From assembly GCA_016200895.1 (NCBI GenBank), contig JACQDX010000019.1, forward strand, positions 1 to 64,000: a stretch of 64,000 nt of DNA, read 5' to 3'. The notes under the pieces were generated by a model. The model worked only from the letters and a program-made list of their open reading frames with translations, was not told the DNA's origin and searched no databases. The translations under genes were made by a program, and so were the position numbers. Positions 27,324 through 36,567 of the stretch are shown piece by piece. This DNA comes from Burkholderiales bacterium (lineage in GTDB: Bacteria; Pseudomonadota; Gammaproteobacteria; Burkholderiales; Burkholderiaceae_D). The number at the start of each line of letters is the position of its first letter. Positions within the stretch are counted from its first letter, which is position 1.

Positions 27324-28174
27324 CCTACATGATGAGTGGGGTCTTGCGACCAGGGCAGCGGTATGAGAGTACTACCGGTGATCAGGGTGTGTCCTATGGC
27401 CGCATCAAGCAGGAAGGGGTGGATACCTCTCATGGCGCTATCCTTTATCTGGAAGATATCGTGGTTTCATTTGATGGTTTCAAAGCCATCAATAATCTGA
27501 ACCTGGATATCTCGGTGGGTGAACTGCGTTGCATCATTGGCCCCAATGGCGCGGGAAAAACCACGATGATGGATGTGATCACCGGTAAAACCCGACCTAC
27601 ATCCGGCACTGCATTCTTCGGCCAGACCATGGACCTGACACGCATGAGCGAAGTGGACATCGCCCATGCCGGCATAGGCCGCAAATTCCAACGGCCAACG
27701 GTGTTTGAACAACACAGCGTATTTGAAAATCTTGAGCTGGCCATGAAAATGGACAAGCGCGTCAAGACTACCTTGTTTGCCCGCTTGAACAGCGAACAAA
27801 AAGACAAGATAGCCGCCATCCTGCAATTGATACGTCTGGATGGGCAAGAGAATAGGCAGGCTGGTTTGCTGTCGCATGGCCAAAAACAATGGCTGGAGAT
27901 AGGCATGTTGCTGATACAGGAACCACAACTGATTTTGCTCGATGAACCGGTGGCCGGCATGTCGGATGCCGAGACTGCGCGCACTGCTGAATTGCTCAAT
28001 GAACTGCGCGGCAAGCATTCCATCATGGTGGTCGAACATGATATGGGTTTTGTCACTGAAATTGCGCAACAGGGCAAAGTGACGGTCTTGCATGAGGGAT
28101 CTGTCCTTGCCGAAGGTACGATGGCGCAAGTGCAGGCCGATGAGCGCGTCATTGAAGTCTATCTTGGACGCTAA
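27320..28174 (+). CDS. urtD: urea ABC transporter ATP-binding protein UrtD
   Basis: LivG-type ATPase. The start at 27320 overlaps the urtC stop and gives 284 residues; a longer frame back to 27218 lies inside urtC and is rejected. Walker A G-P-N-G-A-G-K-T-T is at 74-82, signature L-S-H-G-Q at 184-188, Walker B L-I-L-L-D-E-P at 204-210, and the switch His follows in V-V-E-H-D-M. The roughly 40-residue N-terminal extension before the nucleotide-binding domain is common in UrtD. Confidence 0.94.
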   Translation: MTYMMSGVLRPGQRYESTTGDQGVSYGRIKQEGVDTSHGAILYLEDIVVSFDGFKAINNLNLDISVGELRCIIGPNGAGKTTMMDVITGKTRPTSGTAFFGQTMDLTRMSEVDIAHAGIGRKFQRPTVFEQHSVFENLELAMKMDKRVKTTLFARLNSEQKDKIAAILQLIRLDGQENRQAGLLSHGQKQWLEIGMLLIQEPQLILLDEPVAGMSDAETARTAELLNELRGKHSIMVVEHDMGFVTEIAQQGKVTVLHEGSVLAEGTMAQVQADERVIEVYLGR

Positions 28175-28195
28175 GGACGCTTATGAAAGTTACGC

Positions 28196-28894
28196 ATGCT
28201 TGAAGTCAAACAATTACATCAGCATTACGGTTCCAGCCACACCTTGCGTGGTATTTCACTGTCACTCAAAAAAGGTGAATGCATGGCCTTGCTGGGCCGT
28301 AATGGTGTTGGTAAAACCAGTTTGTTGAAATGCCTGATGGGAGTATTACCCGTCACTGAAGGTACTGTTACCTTTGAAGGCCGCGACATCAACAAACTCT
28401 CGCCACATGACAGGGCCAGGGCAGGGATAGCCTATGTGCCACAAGGCCGCGAGATTTTTGCACGTCTTACCGTGGAAGAAAACCTGCTCATGGGTATGGC
28501 CAGCCTGCCTTCACGCAAGGCAGGGAAAATCAAGGACGAGGTATATCAACTTTTTCCCGTATTGAAAGAAATGCTGCACAGGCGTGGCGGTGATTTATCT
28601 GGCGGCCAGCAACAACAACTCGCCATTGCCCGCGCTTTGCTGGCAGAACCCAAGCTCATCATCCTGGATGAACCTACTGAAGGCATACAACCATCCATCA
28701 TCAAGGATATAAGCCGTGTCATTCGCCTGCTGCGTGAGCGAGGTGATATAGGTATCTTGCTGTGCGAGCAGTATTTCGATTTTGCCCGTGAACTGGCAGA
28801 TCATTTCGTCGTGCTGTCACGCGGTGAAGTGGTGGCCTATGGCGGCCAGGAATTGATGGATGGTGATGACGTCAAGCGGCATCTGGCGGTATAG
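28196..28894 (+). CDS. urtE: urea ABC transporter ATP-binding protein UrtE
   Basis: LivF-type ATPase of 232 residues. Walker A G-R-N-G-V-G-K-T-S is at 34-42, signature L-S-G-G-Q at 134-138 and Walker B L-I-I-L-D-E-P at 154-160, with T-E-G-I-Q-P following as in other UrtE proteins. The usual switch His is replaced by a Cys-Glu-Gln segment, which is normal for this subfamily. It follows urtD by 21 bases and precedes ureD by 28. Confidence 0.94.
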   Translation: MLEVKQLHQHYGSSHTLRGISLSLKKGECMALLGRNGVGKTSLLKCLMGVLPVTEGTVTFEGRDINKLSPHDRARAGIAYVPQGREIFARLTVEENLLMGMASLPSRKAGKIKDEVYQLFPVLKEMLHRRGGDLSGGQQQQLAIARALLAEPKLIILDEPTEGIQPSIIKDISRVIRLLRERGDIGILLCEQYFDFARELADHFVVLSRGEVVAYGGQELMDGDDVKRHLAV

Positions 28895-28922
28895 TGCAGT
28901 CTTTACCTCTCGCTAGCTGAAT

Positions 28923-29810
28923 ATGGATGTCTGCAGTCCGGCACTACCGTTAGTACCGTCAAGCACTACAAAATCACACTGGCAAGCAAGCCTGCAACTG
29001 GGCTTTAGCAAGGATGGTGATGTCACACGCCTTACGGAAAGAAAACATAACGGTCCCTTGCGTGTGCAAAAGCCTTTGTATCCTGAAGGAGATGCAGTCT
29101 GCCATGCCATCATTATTCATCCCCCAGGTGGGGTGGTCGGTGGCGACCAGTTAAAAATAGATGTCAAGCTGGCGGCTGACACGCATGCGCTGGTGACGAC
29201 ACCAGGTGCGGCGAAATGGTATCGCAATAATGGATACATATCATCACAACATATCAATCTGAAACTCGATGCAGGTGCCAGGCTGGAATGGCTGCCGCAA
29301 GAAACCATTTTTTTCGATGATGCTTGTGTAGATTTGCACCAGACCATACATCTGGCGGCAGATGCCAGGCTGATTGCGGCTGATATATTCTGTTTTGGCC
29401 GTACTGCCTCTGGAGAAACCTATAACAGCGGCAGGATCAAACAGCATTGCAGCATTTATCGTGAAGACAAAATGATCTGGCATGAACAGGGTAGTTTGCA
29501 AGGCGGCAGCCCTGCCATGCAAAGCCCGCTGGGTTTGAATGGCAAATCAGTGTCGGCGATGGTGCTGGCTTCTGGTGCCATGTTATCCGGTGAACAATTG
29601 CAAGCTTTGCGTGAACAAACATCTGCCTTGTTGTCTGGGCGCGAAGCAGACGCCCTGTGTGGCGTCACGCAAATGAAGTCGGTCATTGTTGCACGCTACC
29701 TGGGCAACTCCAGTGAAGTTGCCCGGCTTTGGTTGCAGTTTGTGTGGCAGCATTTACGCCCTGTCGTGATTGGGTGTGATGCCAAAATTCCGCGCATCTG
29801 GAACACCTGA
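28923..29810 (+). CDS. ureD: urease accessory protein UreD
   Basis: Chaperone that binds apo-urease and, with UreF and UreG, permits nickel insertion. The 295-residue protein carries the conserved H-P-P-G-G-V-V-G-G-D block near residue 65, T-T-P-G-A-A-K-W-Y-R around 97 and L-E-W-L-P-Q-E-T-I-F-F. It is last in the urt transcription unit rather than directly ahead of ureA, which lies 7.6 kb away. Its final 57 bases overlap the 3' end of the convergent epimerase gene. Confidence 0.93.
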   Translation: MDVCSPALPLVPSSTTKSHWQASLQLGFSKDGDVTRLTERKHNGPLRVQKPLYPEGDAVCHAIIIHPPGGVVGGDQLKIDVKLAADTHALVTTPGAAKWYRNNGYISSQHINLKLDAGARLEWLPQETIFFDDACVDLHQTIHLAADARLIAADIFCFGRTASGETYNSGRIKQHCSIYREDKMIWHEQGSLQGGSPAMQSPLGLNGKSVSAMVLASGAMLSGEQLQALREQTSALLSGREADALCGVTQMKSVIVARYLGNSSEVARLWLQFVWQHLRPVVIGCDAKIPRIWNT

Positions 29811-30833
29811 TTCATAGCTTGCGTTGCGTTTAATGCAACTCAAGCCCGCCAGGCTGGAGCGAACTGCCACATCCAGCGGTGTACGTGGCTCTTCACCCAA
29901 AAAGTCTACCAAAGCCTGGTTTGACATTTTGACTTCAGTGCGCCACAGATAACGCATCTCCATCATTTCCTTCAAAGTTTGCTGGAAAGGTGCCAGCAGA
30001 GCGAAGACAGGCCATGGGAACCAGCTCGCTTTTAATGTCGGCTGGGCAGTCACGCGGCCAATTGCGGCTACCATTTGCTTGCCATCATGATCCCAATGGC
30101 CTTCCATGTGGAAGCGGGCAAAATTACCCAGTTCGTTTTCACGTTCCAGCAGACGCACCATGGTTTCTGCTACGTCTGGTAAGTAAGCCCATTGATGACC
30201 AACGCCTGCACTGCCAGGGTAGCGCACTACACTCACTGACTTGCCTGGTGTCACCAGGCCTTGTGAAAACCAGTTATTTGCTGCCTTGGGACCAAAGAAA
30301 TCACCAGCTCTGACGATGAGGGATTTGACGCCCTTGCTGGCAGCTAGACGCAGGCGGTGTTCCATCTCTACCCGGATTTTCCCTTTCTTGGTGATGGGGA
30401 ACTGTGACGCGTTTTCTGCAATCAGCGGGGATGCATCCGGGCCAAAGTTATAAACAGTACCTGGCAGCAGTATGCGTGCACCACTGGCTTGGGCTGCGGC
30501 GATCGTGTTTTCTATCATAGGCAACACCAGTTTTTCCCAGTCACGGTATCCAGGTGGGTTGACGGCGTGGACGATGACGGATTTTCCGGCAGCAGCTTGC
30601 ACTACATCGCCTTGCACCATGACATCACCTTTTATCCAGATATGGGCTGCTGTTTTATCTTTCACCTGATCAGGATTGCGATGCAAGGTAGTGACCTGCC
30701 AGCCGCGCTGCATCAGCAAGCGTGCCACTTCACCACCTATGCCGCCAGTTGCGCCCAATACCAGGGCTTGCTTATTTGTTTGATCATTGGCTTGTGTATT
30801 GGTCTGGATATTGTTTTGTACTTGCTGATTCAT
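29754..30833 (-). CDS. NAD(P)-dependent epimerase/dehydratase family protein
   Basis: The 359-residue protein has an Asn/Gln/Thr-rich N-terminus (1-21) and then a Rossmann fold with V-L-G-A-T-G-G-I-G-G at 26-35, typical of atypical or extended SDR proteins. T-V-Y-N-F-G may hold the catalytic Tyr. It diverges from a LysR regulator, a common arrangement where the regulator controls the oxidoreductase. Its 3' end overlaps ureD tail-to-tail by 57 bases. The substrate is unknown. Confidence 0.82.
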   Translation of the reverse strand: MNQQVQNNIQTNTQANDQTNKQALVLGATGGIGGEVARLLMQRGWQVTTLHRNPDQVKDKTAAHIWIKGDVMVQGDVVQAAAGKSVIVHAVNPPGYRDWEKLVLPMIENTIAAAQASGARILLPGTVYNFGPDASPLIAENASQFPITKKGKIRVEMEHRLRLAASKGVKSLIVRAGDFFGPKAANNWFSQGLVTPGKSVSVVRYPGSAGVGHQWAYLPDVAETMVRLLERENELGNFARFHMEGHWDHDGKQMVAAIGRVTAQPTLKASWFPWPVFALLAPFQQTLKEMMEMRYLWRTEVKMSNQALVDFLGEEPRTPLDVAVRSSLAGLSCIKRNASYESGVPDARNFGITPNHDRA

Positions 30834-30932
30834 GTTGATTCTCCTTTAATGGGGTAGTTGATGTAGCCATTGTGTATCTTTGCCAAGCTATATACAATTC
30901 TCTAAAACTGCATAGGTGATATACATTTCTGT

Positions 30933-31829
30933 ATGGATGACAAAAATATCCACTGGGACTACTACCGTACTGCCCTGGCGGTGCTGGAAGAAGGCTCGCT
31001 ATCAGGCGCTGCCCGCACTCTGGGTTTGACCCAGCCAACAGTAGGACGGCATATCGAGGCATTGGAGCAGGCCTTGGGCACAAGTCTGTTTGTGCGCAAC
31101 CAATCTGGCCTGTCACCAACCATTGCCGCGCTGGCAATGAAACCTTATGCAGAAAGCTTGCGGGCAACCGAAAGTGCCTTGCTGCGCAGCGTATCAGCCG
31201 AAGCAAATGAGGTAAGAGGTACCGTTCGCGTTACTGCCTCAGAAGTCATGGGGGTAGAGATATTGCCAGGCATGCTGGCAGGCTTGCAGCAGAGTCATCC
31301 TGAACTGAGCATAGAACTACAGATATCCAACCATACCCAGGATTTGCTCAAGCGTGATGCGGACATTGCCATACGTAACACCGAACCCTTGCAAGATGCA
31401 TTAATCGCCCGTCGTGCTGGTACGATCAGCCTGGGTTACTTTGCCCATGCCGATTATCTGACACGCCATGGCATGCCAGCTGATTTGATAGGACTGAAAA
31501 ACCATAGCGTGATCGGCTATGACAGGGAATTTCCTTATATCCGGGCTTTGCAAAAACGTTACCCGCAAGTACAGCGCGCTGACTTTTCCTTGCGTGCCGA
31601 TAGCGATCTGGTGCAGTTTGCTGCCATACGCAAAGGCTATGGGATCGGTATTTGCCAGGTCGGTCTGGCCCAGCAGCATACTTATCTGCAACGCGTGCTG
31701 GCAGATGAATTCCAAATTGACTTTCCGGTATGGGTAGTCATGCATGAAGACTTGCGGTCCAGTCAGCGTTACCGGGCTACCTTTGATCATTTGGTCAAGG
31801 AGCTACAGGCCATGCTGCAGAAGGTGTGA
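30933..31829 (+). CDS. LysR-family transcriptional regulator
   Basis: The 298-residue protein has an N-terminal winged helix (about 8-67: G-S-L-S-G-A-A-R-T-L-G-L-T-Q-P-T-V-G-R-H) and a LysR substrate-binding domain. The 99-base gap to the divergent epimerase gene is AT-rich, with TATACA repeats, and probably contains the shared operator. It most likely regulates that gene and itself. The inducer is unknown. Confidence 0.88.
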   Translation: MDDKNIHWDYYRTALAVLEEGSLSGAARTLGLTQPTVGRHIEALEQALGTSLFVRNQSGLSPTIAALAMKPYAESLRATESALLRSVSAEANEVRGTVRVTASEVMGVEILPGMLAGLQQSHPELSIELQISNHTQDLLKRDADIAIRNTEPLQDALIARRAGTISLGYFAHADYLTRHGMPADLIGLKNHSVIGYDREFPYIRALQKRYPQVQRADFSLRADSDLVQFAAIRKGYGIGICQVGLAQQHTYLQRVLADEFQIDFPVWVVMHEDLRSSQRYRATFDHLVKELQAMLQKV

Positions 31830-31834
31830 AGTAC

Positions 31835-32815
31835 TCAAGTTTTAGTCAGCAAGTGCGGATGCTGGGCAGATAATTCCTGCCATGCATCAAAACCGCCTGC
31901 AAATGGCCTGACATCTTTAAACCCCAATTGCCTCAGGGTGTGAGCGGCATGCACGGCACCTGCATCGCCAGGGCAGGCGCAGATGGTGATAATCATTTCA
32001 TGCAGTGGCCAATGTTGGGCAGCATTGCCAACTTGTTTGACCTCGCTGACCATGGCATGGGGTATGGTGCCGGTTTCTGCAATCAGCGCCGGGCTGCGCA
32101 AATCGATGATATGGGGCAGTGCGCTGGTCTTCAGCGTGTCTGACATTTCAGTCGCGCTGAAATGAGGGATGGACGCAAGTTTTTCAAAGCGTTTCTTTTG
32201 CCAGAATTTCCAGGCTAGCCAGCTCAATACCAGGGTAATGAAGATTGCAGCAATACGTATTCCTTGCGCCGACAAAAATACCAGACCAGCTTCAATTTGC
32301 GACTGCAAGGCGAAGCCCGCCAACAAGGCCAGTCCCGCCCATAAAGCTGCACCTGCGGCAGAAGCCAACATGAAAGACGTGCGCGGCATACCCAAAGCAC
32401 CTGCTACAGGTGGTGCCACGGTAGAAAAACCTGGGATGAATTTGCCCACGACCAGCGACCAGACTCCCCAGCGATGAAATCTTGCTTCCGTCTGGTTCAC
32501 ACAGGAACCAGGGTTGATCGACATCTTGCATAAAAACTTCAACACGCTATAGCCAAACTTCTTCCCCGCCTGATACCAGATCAGGTCAGCAATTAGCGAA
32601 GCGGCTACCGCTGCCATCAACAAAACCAGCAATTGCCCGGACTGCGTGGCCTGGCTGGCGTTGAACATCATGGTCGGTACTGCAGGCACAGGCAAGCCCA
32701 GTTGCTGCAGCAAGACGTTGACAAACACCATCAAACTATCGTTTTGACGAAAAAAATCTGCCAGCCAGCCTTGTTGCATACGAGATCCGTTGGTAATCAT
32801 GCATTGAGCAGGCAT
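31835..32815 (-). CDS. DedA/VTT-family membrane protein fused to rhodanese
   Basis: Residues about 25-205 form a DedA (SNARE-associated/VTT) membrane domain with G-K-F-I-P-G-F-S-T-V-A-P-P-V-A-G, the conserved family motif. Residues 220-326 form a rhodanese domain, with the active-site loop I-C-A-C-P-G-D-A-G (C279, C281) and the closing motif F-A-G-G-F-D-A-W. DedA proteins are linked to lipid flipping and membrane homeostasis, while rhodaneses transfer sulfur. The start could be ATG 32815, 32800 or 32779; the last has a weak GGAT signal. It ends six bases from the convergent LysR gene. Confidence 0.88.
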   Translation of the reverse strand: MPAQCMITNGSRMQQGWLADFFRQNDSLMVFVNVLLQQLGLPVPAVPTMMFNASQATQSGQLLVLLMAAVAASLIADLIWYQAGKKFGYSVLKFLCKMSINPGSCVNQTEARFHRWGVWSLVVGKFIPGFSTVAPPVAGALGMPRTSFMLASAAGAALWAGLALLAGFALQSQIEAGLVFLSAQGIRIAAIFITLVLSWLAWKFWQKKRFEKLASIPHFSATEMSDTLKTSALPHIIDLRSPALIAETGTIPHAMVSEVKQVGNAAQHWPLHEMIITICACPGDAGAVHAAHTLRQLGFKDVRPFAGGFDAWQELSAQHPHLLTKT

Positions 32816-32948
32816 CTGGAACGGTGCAAATAAGCGCGGATATCCTGATGCCTGAGTGAAACCCTATTGTAGGGCATTGCAAGGCTTTGCATATGATGCC
32901 TGTTGCAAACTAAGCAGCCGTTGTCCAGCTATAATCCAGTTTTCCAGG

Positions 32949-34022
32949 TCAGGCGGCCAGCCCATGTGCAGGTGATTCAGCCCTGGCGAGCAATTCTGCA
33001 TATCTTGCCGGGTCAACATTCGAGCCACAAACGATCACAGCCACCCGTTTGCCAGCGAGCCTTTGGCGCAAGGGTCCAAACAAGCCTGCCGTGGCCACTG
33101 CAGCCGCAGGTTCGGCCACCAGCTTGACGTCATGATATAAATCCGACATTGCAGTACAGATTTCATCATCACTGACCCTGACAATCTCATCAACAAAGCG
33201 TTGGCATACCCTGAAACTATAATCCATGGCATATGGTGCGCAGAGACTGTCGGCTATGCTGTCAACCACCTTTAACTTCTCTGGTTGCCCAGACTGGAAG
33301 CTGCGGTACATGGCATCTGCACCATAAGGTTCAACTCCATAGACGGCACAATGTGGTGCCAGTTGTTTGACTGCAGAAGCAATGCCGCCACATAAACCGC
33401 CACCACCGATAGGCACGATCACCGCATCCAGTTGCACCACTTGCTGCATCAACTCCAAACCCACTGTTGCTGTACCCAGTGCAGTCAACGGGCCATCATA
33501 AGGATGGATCATGGTGCGCTGCTCTTCTTCAACGATGAGCTGTCCCAGTGCGAATGCCTTATGCATATCCGCCTCCAGTATCACTTCTGCGCCATCTTGT
33601 CGACAAGCCTTGATGCGGGTAGGGCTGGCATGGCGTGGCAGCACCACCTTGCAAGACACGCCTGCCAGCTTGGCCGCATAGGCAACCGCCATCGCATGAT
33701 TGCCTGCACTGACGGCGACCACTCCACGATCACGCGCATCTGTATCCAGCGCAGATATGCAATTCAAAGCCCCGCGCAATTTGAAAGTACCGGTTTTTTG
33801 AAACAGCTCCAGCTTCAGCCAGACTTCAGTGTCAGGTTCCAGCTTGTCCAGTGCAGACCCGGTTTGCCAGTGCCAGACTGGGGTATGCAAAACCTGTTGT
33901 GACAACCTGGCCGCAGTCTTGCGGATATCTACGAGCGAAGGATAAGGAAAACCTGCACTCAATAAGGTGGATGATAAGGGCGTAGGGGCGTGCACAGGCC
34001 TGTCTGTGGCGACATGGGACAT
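32949..34022 (-). CDS. PLP-dependent threonine/serine dehydratase
   Basis: Fold-type II PLP enzyme expected to deaminate threonine or serine to 2-oxo acids, or to act on a related hydroxyamino acid. The 357-residue protein has the PLP lysine K81 in T-F-K-L-R-G-A, the phosphate-binding G-G-G-G-L-C-G-G loop near 210, and the late C-G-S-N-V-D segment. It has no ACT domain, so it is a catabolic-type rather than IlvA-like biosynthetic enzyme. It is preceded by a 350-base leader region with a possible short upstream frame. Exact substrate is uncertain. Confidence 0.85.
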   Translation of the reverse strand: MSHVATDRPVHAPTPLSSTLLSAGFPYPSLVDIRKTAARLSQQVLHTPVWHWQTGSALDKLEPDTEVWLKLELFQKTGTFKLRGALNCISALDTDARDRGVVAVSAGNHAMAVAYAAKLAGVSCKVVLPRHASPTRIKACRQDGAEVILEADMHKAFALGQLIVEEEQRTMIHPYDGPLTALGTATVGLELMQQVVQLDAVIVPIGGGGLCGGIASAVKQLAPHCAVYGVEPYGADAMYRSFQSGQPEKLKVVDSIADSLCAPYAMDYSFRVCQRFVDEIVRVSDDEICTAMSDLYHDVKLVAEPAAAVATAGLFGPLRQRLAGKRVAVIVCGSNVDPARYAELLARAESPAHGLAA

Positions 34023-34372
34023 AAAAACTCCAGAATAAAAATCAGCAGAAAAAATCAGAGAAGGCGTGAGCGCAATAATTACAGCAATAGCACTCAGGAC
34101 ATCAAAACATGATGAGCTGAAGGGCCGCCAGGCACCGGCATACGCCGTAGCTTAACGACCCGGAATAATTCGAATAATGGAAATGTCGCAGATGGAAACA
34201 GCAGGCAGCGCAATCGCGTGCACGACAGCAGATGCGGCATTAATTGCGCATAAGTTCGTGTTCAGCGGGGGATGGATAATTGCGTGCATGAGAAAACTGT
34301 AACCGATCTAGCTGGCGATGGCAAGAGGGTATTTTTACAAATTCATCTCGCAAGGATTTGCAAGACGACGAT
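34023..34372. other. leader/intergenic region upstream of dehydratase gene
   Basis: These 350 bases lie upstream of the minus-strand dehydratase. On that strand they contain a CGGC-GTAT-GCCG hairpin and a possible 15-codon frame (34094-34141). No other gene is visible. Confidence 0.4.
34094..34141 (-). other. possible leader peptide frame
   Basis: A 15-codon frame (MPVPGGPSAHHVLMS) ends 71 bases before the dehydratase start codon and begins inside a small hairpin. The ribosome binding site is weak. It could be a regulatory upstream frame or chance. Confidence 0.2.
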
Positions 34373-34741
34373 TCACAGAGGTTTCCAATTTAAAATTTCA
34401 TCGTCAGCATCAGTTCTGATAACTGAGTTCATGGCCTTAGCGACGCAAATAATTTTAATTCGAACTTCATTCAATGGGTCCTCGAAGTTCTCTTGATATT
34501 TGGTGATTAGCTTTCCTCTATTGTGTCGGAAAAAAGGAAGCCACCTGTCCTTGACCAGAATTTCAACTTCTCCATCGCCAGCAAAAACATTTATTTTTGA
34601 TGCATTTATTGGATTGACTGCGATGTGCGCCTCAGTTCGGAATCTAAGGTCTGCTTGTGTTGCAACGAACTGCAACCATTCTTCGATGGAGATCGGTGCT
34701 GTCAATCTGTCCCGTCTTTCGATAATTAGCTCTATGCTCAT
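34373..34741 (-). CDS. hypothetical protein, AT-rich orphan gene
   Basis: A 122-residue protein with no signal peptide or membrane segment. The layout (I-S-I-E-E-W-L near residue 18, an N-P-I-N-A-S segment, W-L-P-F-F and a C-terminal V-R-I-K helix) resembles small orphan proteins that turn up singly in accessory regions, but I cannot name a family. The gene is visibly more AT-rich than its neighbours, which hints at acquisition. The ribosome binding site is weak. Confidence 0.6.
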   Translation of the reverse strand: MSIELIIERRDRLTAPISIEEWLQFVATQADLRFRTEAHIAVNPINASKINVFAGDGEVEILVKDRWLPFFRHNRGKLITKYQENFEDPLNEVRIKIICVAKAMNSVIRTDADDEILNWKPL

Positions 34742-34844
34742 ATTTTCTGTCTGTTGGTTTTATATATATAAGCAAATGTGATCTGACGATGCCAGAATTT
34801 AACTTCGGTCATCGTCAGATTATATGAAAAACCAATTATTCAAT

Positions 34845-36017
34845 TCAAGGTTTCTTTTCCTCACGCCTCTCAACAACAATTTTTGGTGTTGCAGGCATCT
34901 CTTTCACAGTATAGCCCTCTGGTACCGCAAATAAATTCGCCGCCGGTTCAGTGCGTTTCAAATTATTCAGCTTGTAATTCCATTCACCTGTACGAGGGTC
35001 CGTCTGTTTTGCATAGACCGTCATTTGTAGTTCTGGTGAGTACCAGCTTTCTGAACTGACGGTAATCGGGTTTTTATTGCCGACTTCTCCAGCAGGGATT
35101 TGGTAGGAGCGCATTTTGCCATCTGCGCGTACTCCATCAATGTCTCGGCTACCCAGGTCTTTTGTGTTTCCTTTCGCTGTCCAGTGCTTGTCCACGAATG
35201 CCATGGACATGGGACTCAAGGCCATGAGACTGGTGAAATTACCTGATGTTGAGCTTAGGCTGGTATGCAGTGCGGGCATGTCGCTGGCATTGCTTGCACG
35301 TATGACCCTGACCTGGACTTCTTCGCGCACGTTTTTGCTGCCTTCTGCCTTGTCACCGCTGGTTTTGCGTTCTATACGCTTGACGATGACTTCGTCATCA
35401 TTGCGCTGGGTTTCTATGCTGACTGTTTTGCCTTCCTGTTTCAGTTTGTCCAGCTTTTCTTTGGACGCATCAAGCTTCTCTCTGGCACTGGCCATTTTTT
35501 CATCCAGGTCTTTACCCATGTGCATTTTGGTTGCTGTCTTTTTTTCTGGCGTGAGGATGTAGCGCAGGTTTTCAACCGGGTCAACGATGACGATGTGCTG
35601 GACATTGCCCTTGCTGTCGCGCGTTTCCTGGCGGGTGCGGCCAGCAGCATCGCGGTAGCTGAAGCTGCTGGTTTTATTACTGATCTGATTGCCATCGGCC
35701 AGGGTCTGGGTTTTCTCTGTGACGATTTCTGCGCTATATGGAGCATTTTTTATTGGTTTTATACTGTGCACGCCTTGCATGGAGACAAAAGCCTGGCTCA
35801 TGGCATCGGACACGATTTTGCTGACGTTTTTTGTATCGGGTATATCTGCCAGTGCCAGCATCGGCGGCAGCGGTGGAATCGCAGGTATCTGTATGATTTC
35901 CACATGGTGACGCACAGGTTTTTCTTCACCTGGGTTTGCAGTGTCACTGTCTGCATTGGCATGTGCAATAGCCCAGGCAGAGCTTAATAATATAAAGAGC
36001 GGCAGTTTGGTTTTCAT
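34845..36017 (-). CDS. periplasmic protein of ECF sigma operon
   Basis: ATG 36017 is chosen because AAGGAAG precedes it and a signal peptide starts there (M-K-T-K-L-P-L-F-I-L-L, cleavage near A-N-A); this gives 390 residues. After a proline-rich segment there is a mixed region with a Lys/Glu-rich stretch (about 170-205) likely to be helical or coiled, and a C-terminal beta-rich part with W-Y-S-P-E-L-Q-M-T-V-Y. No family is recognised. It is the third gene after the ECF sigma and anti-sigma genes, so it may be an effector or sensor of that system. Confidence 0.7.
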   Translation of the reverse strand: MKTKLPLFILLSSAWAIAHANADSDTANPGEEKPVRHHVEIIQIPAIPPLPPMLALADIPDTKNVSKIVSDAMSQAFVSMQGVHSIKPIKNAPYSAEIVTEKTQTLADGNQISNKTSSFSYRDAAGRTRQETRDSKGNVQHIVIVDPVENLRYILTPEKKTATKMHMGKDLDEKMASAREKLDASKEKLDKLKQEGKTVSIETQRNDDEVIVKRIERKTSGDKAEGSKNVREEVQVRVIRASNASDMPALHTSLSSTSGNFTSLMALSPMSMAFVDKHWTAKGNTKDLGSRDIDGVRADGKMRSYQIPAGEVGNKNPITVSSESWYSPELQMTVYAKQTDPRTGEWNYKLNNLKRTEPAANLFAVPEGYTVKEMPATPKIVVERREEKKP

Positions 36018-36060
36018 GATGCTTCCTTTTCTGTGTGTCATTTTCGTTGTTCGAGATTGC

Positions 36061-36567
36061 TTACTTCAGGAGTCGCATAGCTAATGGCTCACCATCGGCA
36101 GCGACCAGCATTTGCGCCTGCACCATGTCACCGGCTATTTCTGGTGATACTGGCATGCCCAGGCTGGTGAGCCAGGCTGCCGGAACTTCTGCTTCCAGCA
36201 TGCTTGGTGTTTCGTTATTCAGGCGCTCCAGCGGTACCAGGGCGACGAAAGGAGGAAGCTCCGTATTTGAAACAGTGGTGCTGTCTGGTGTCAATGGATG
36301 CTGCGATGCTGGAAACATGACTGTCAGCATGACCAGGCCAAAGCTGCCACTCAACGTCAATAAACCGGCCAACCAGGGGCGAAAACGTCTGCTGCGCGCC
36401 TGTTTTTTATCCTTGGCCTGTTGTTGGGTGAAGGCCAGTAATAAAGCCTGCTCTGTAGACGCGGGCGTATTCAGCTCTTGTAAATCTTTACGCAAGAGGC
36501 TGAATTGCTGGTCCAGCACGGCATCTGTATAGCTGGCGTCCAGTGGGGTATTCATAAGGTCTTTCAT
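36061..36567 (-). CDS. putative anti-sigma factor, single-pass membrane protein
   Basis: ATG 36567 overlaps the stop of the sigma gene (ATGA) and gives 168 residues. The protein has a cytoplasmic helical part (1-65), basic residues K-K-Q-A-R-S-R-R-F-R, one membrane helix (about 68-90) and a periplasmic part. This is the layout of anti-sigma factors of ECF systems, although no zinc-binding motif (HxxxCxxC) is present. Assignment rests on position and topology. Confidence 0.7.
   Translation of the reverse strand: MKDLMNTPLDASYTDAVLDQQFSLLRKDLQELNTPASTEQALLLAFTQQQAKDKKQARSRRFRPWLAGLLTLSGSFGLVMLTVMFPASQHPLTPDSTTVSNTELPPFVALVPLERLNNETPSMLEAEVPAAWLTSLGMPVSPEIAGDMVQAQMLVAADGEPLAMRLLK

Noticed and set aside
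27445..28152. Long minus-strand open frame (235 codons) opposite urtD
   Set aside because: It is exactly antisense to a well-conserved ABC ATPase gene, Ser/Pro/Cys-rich in the way of shadow frames, and has no family features.
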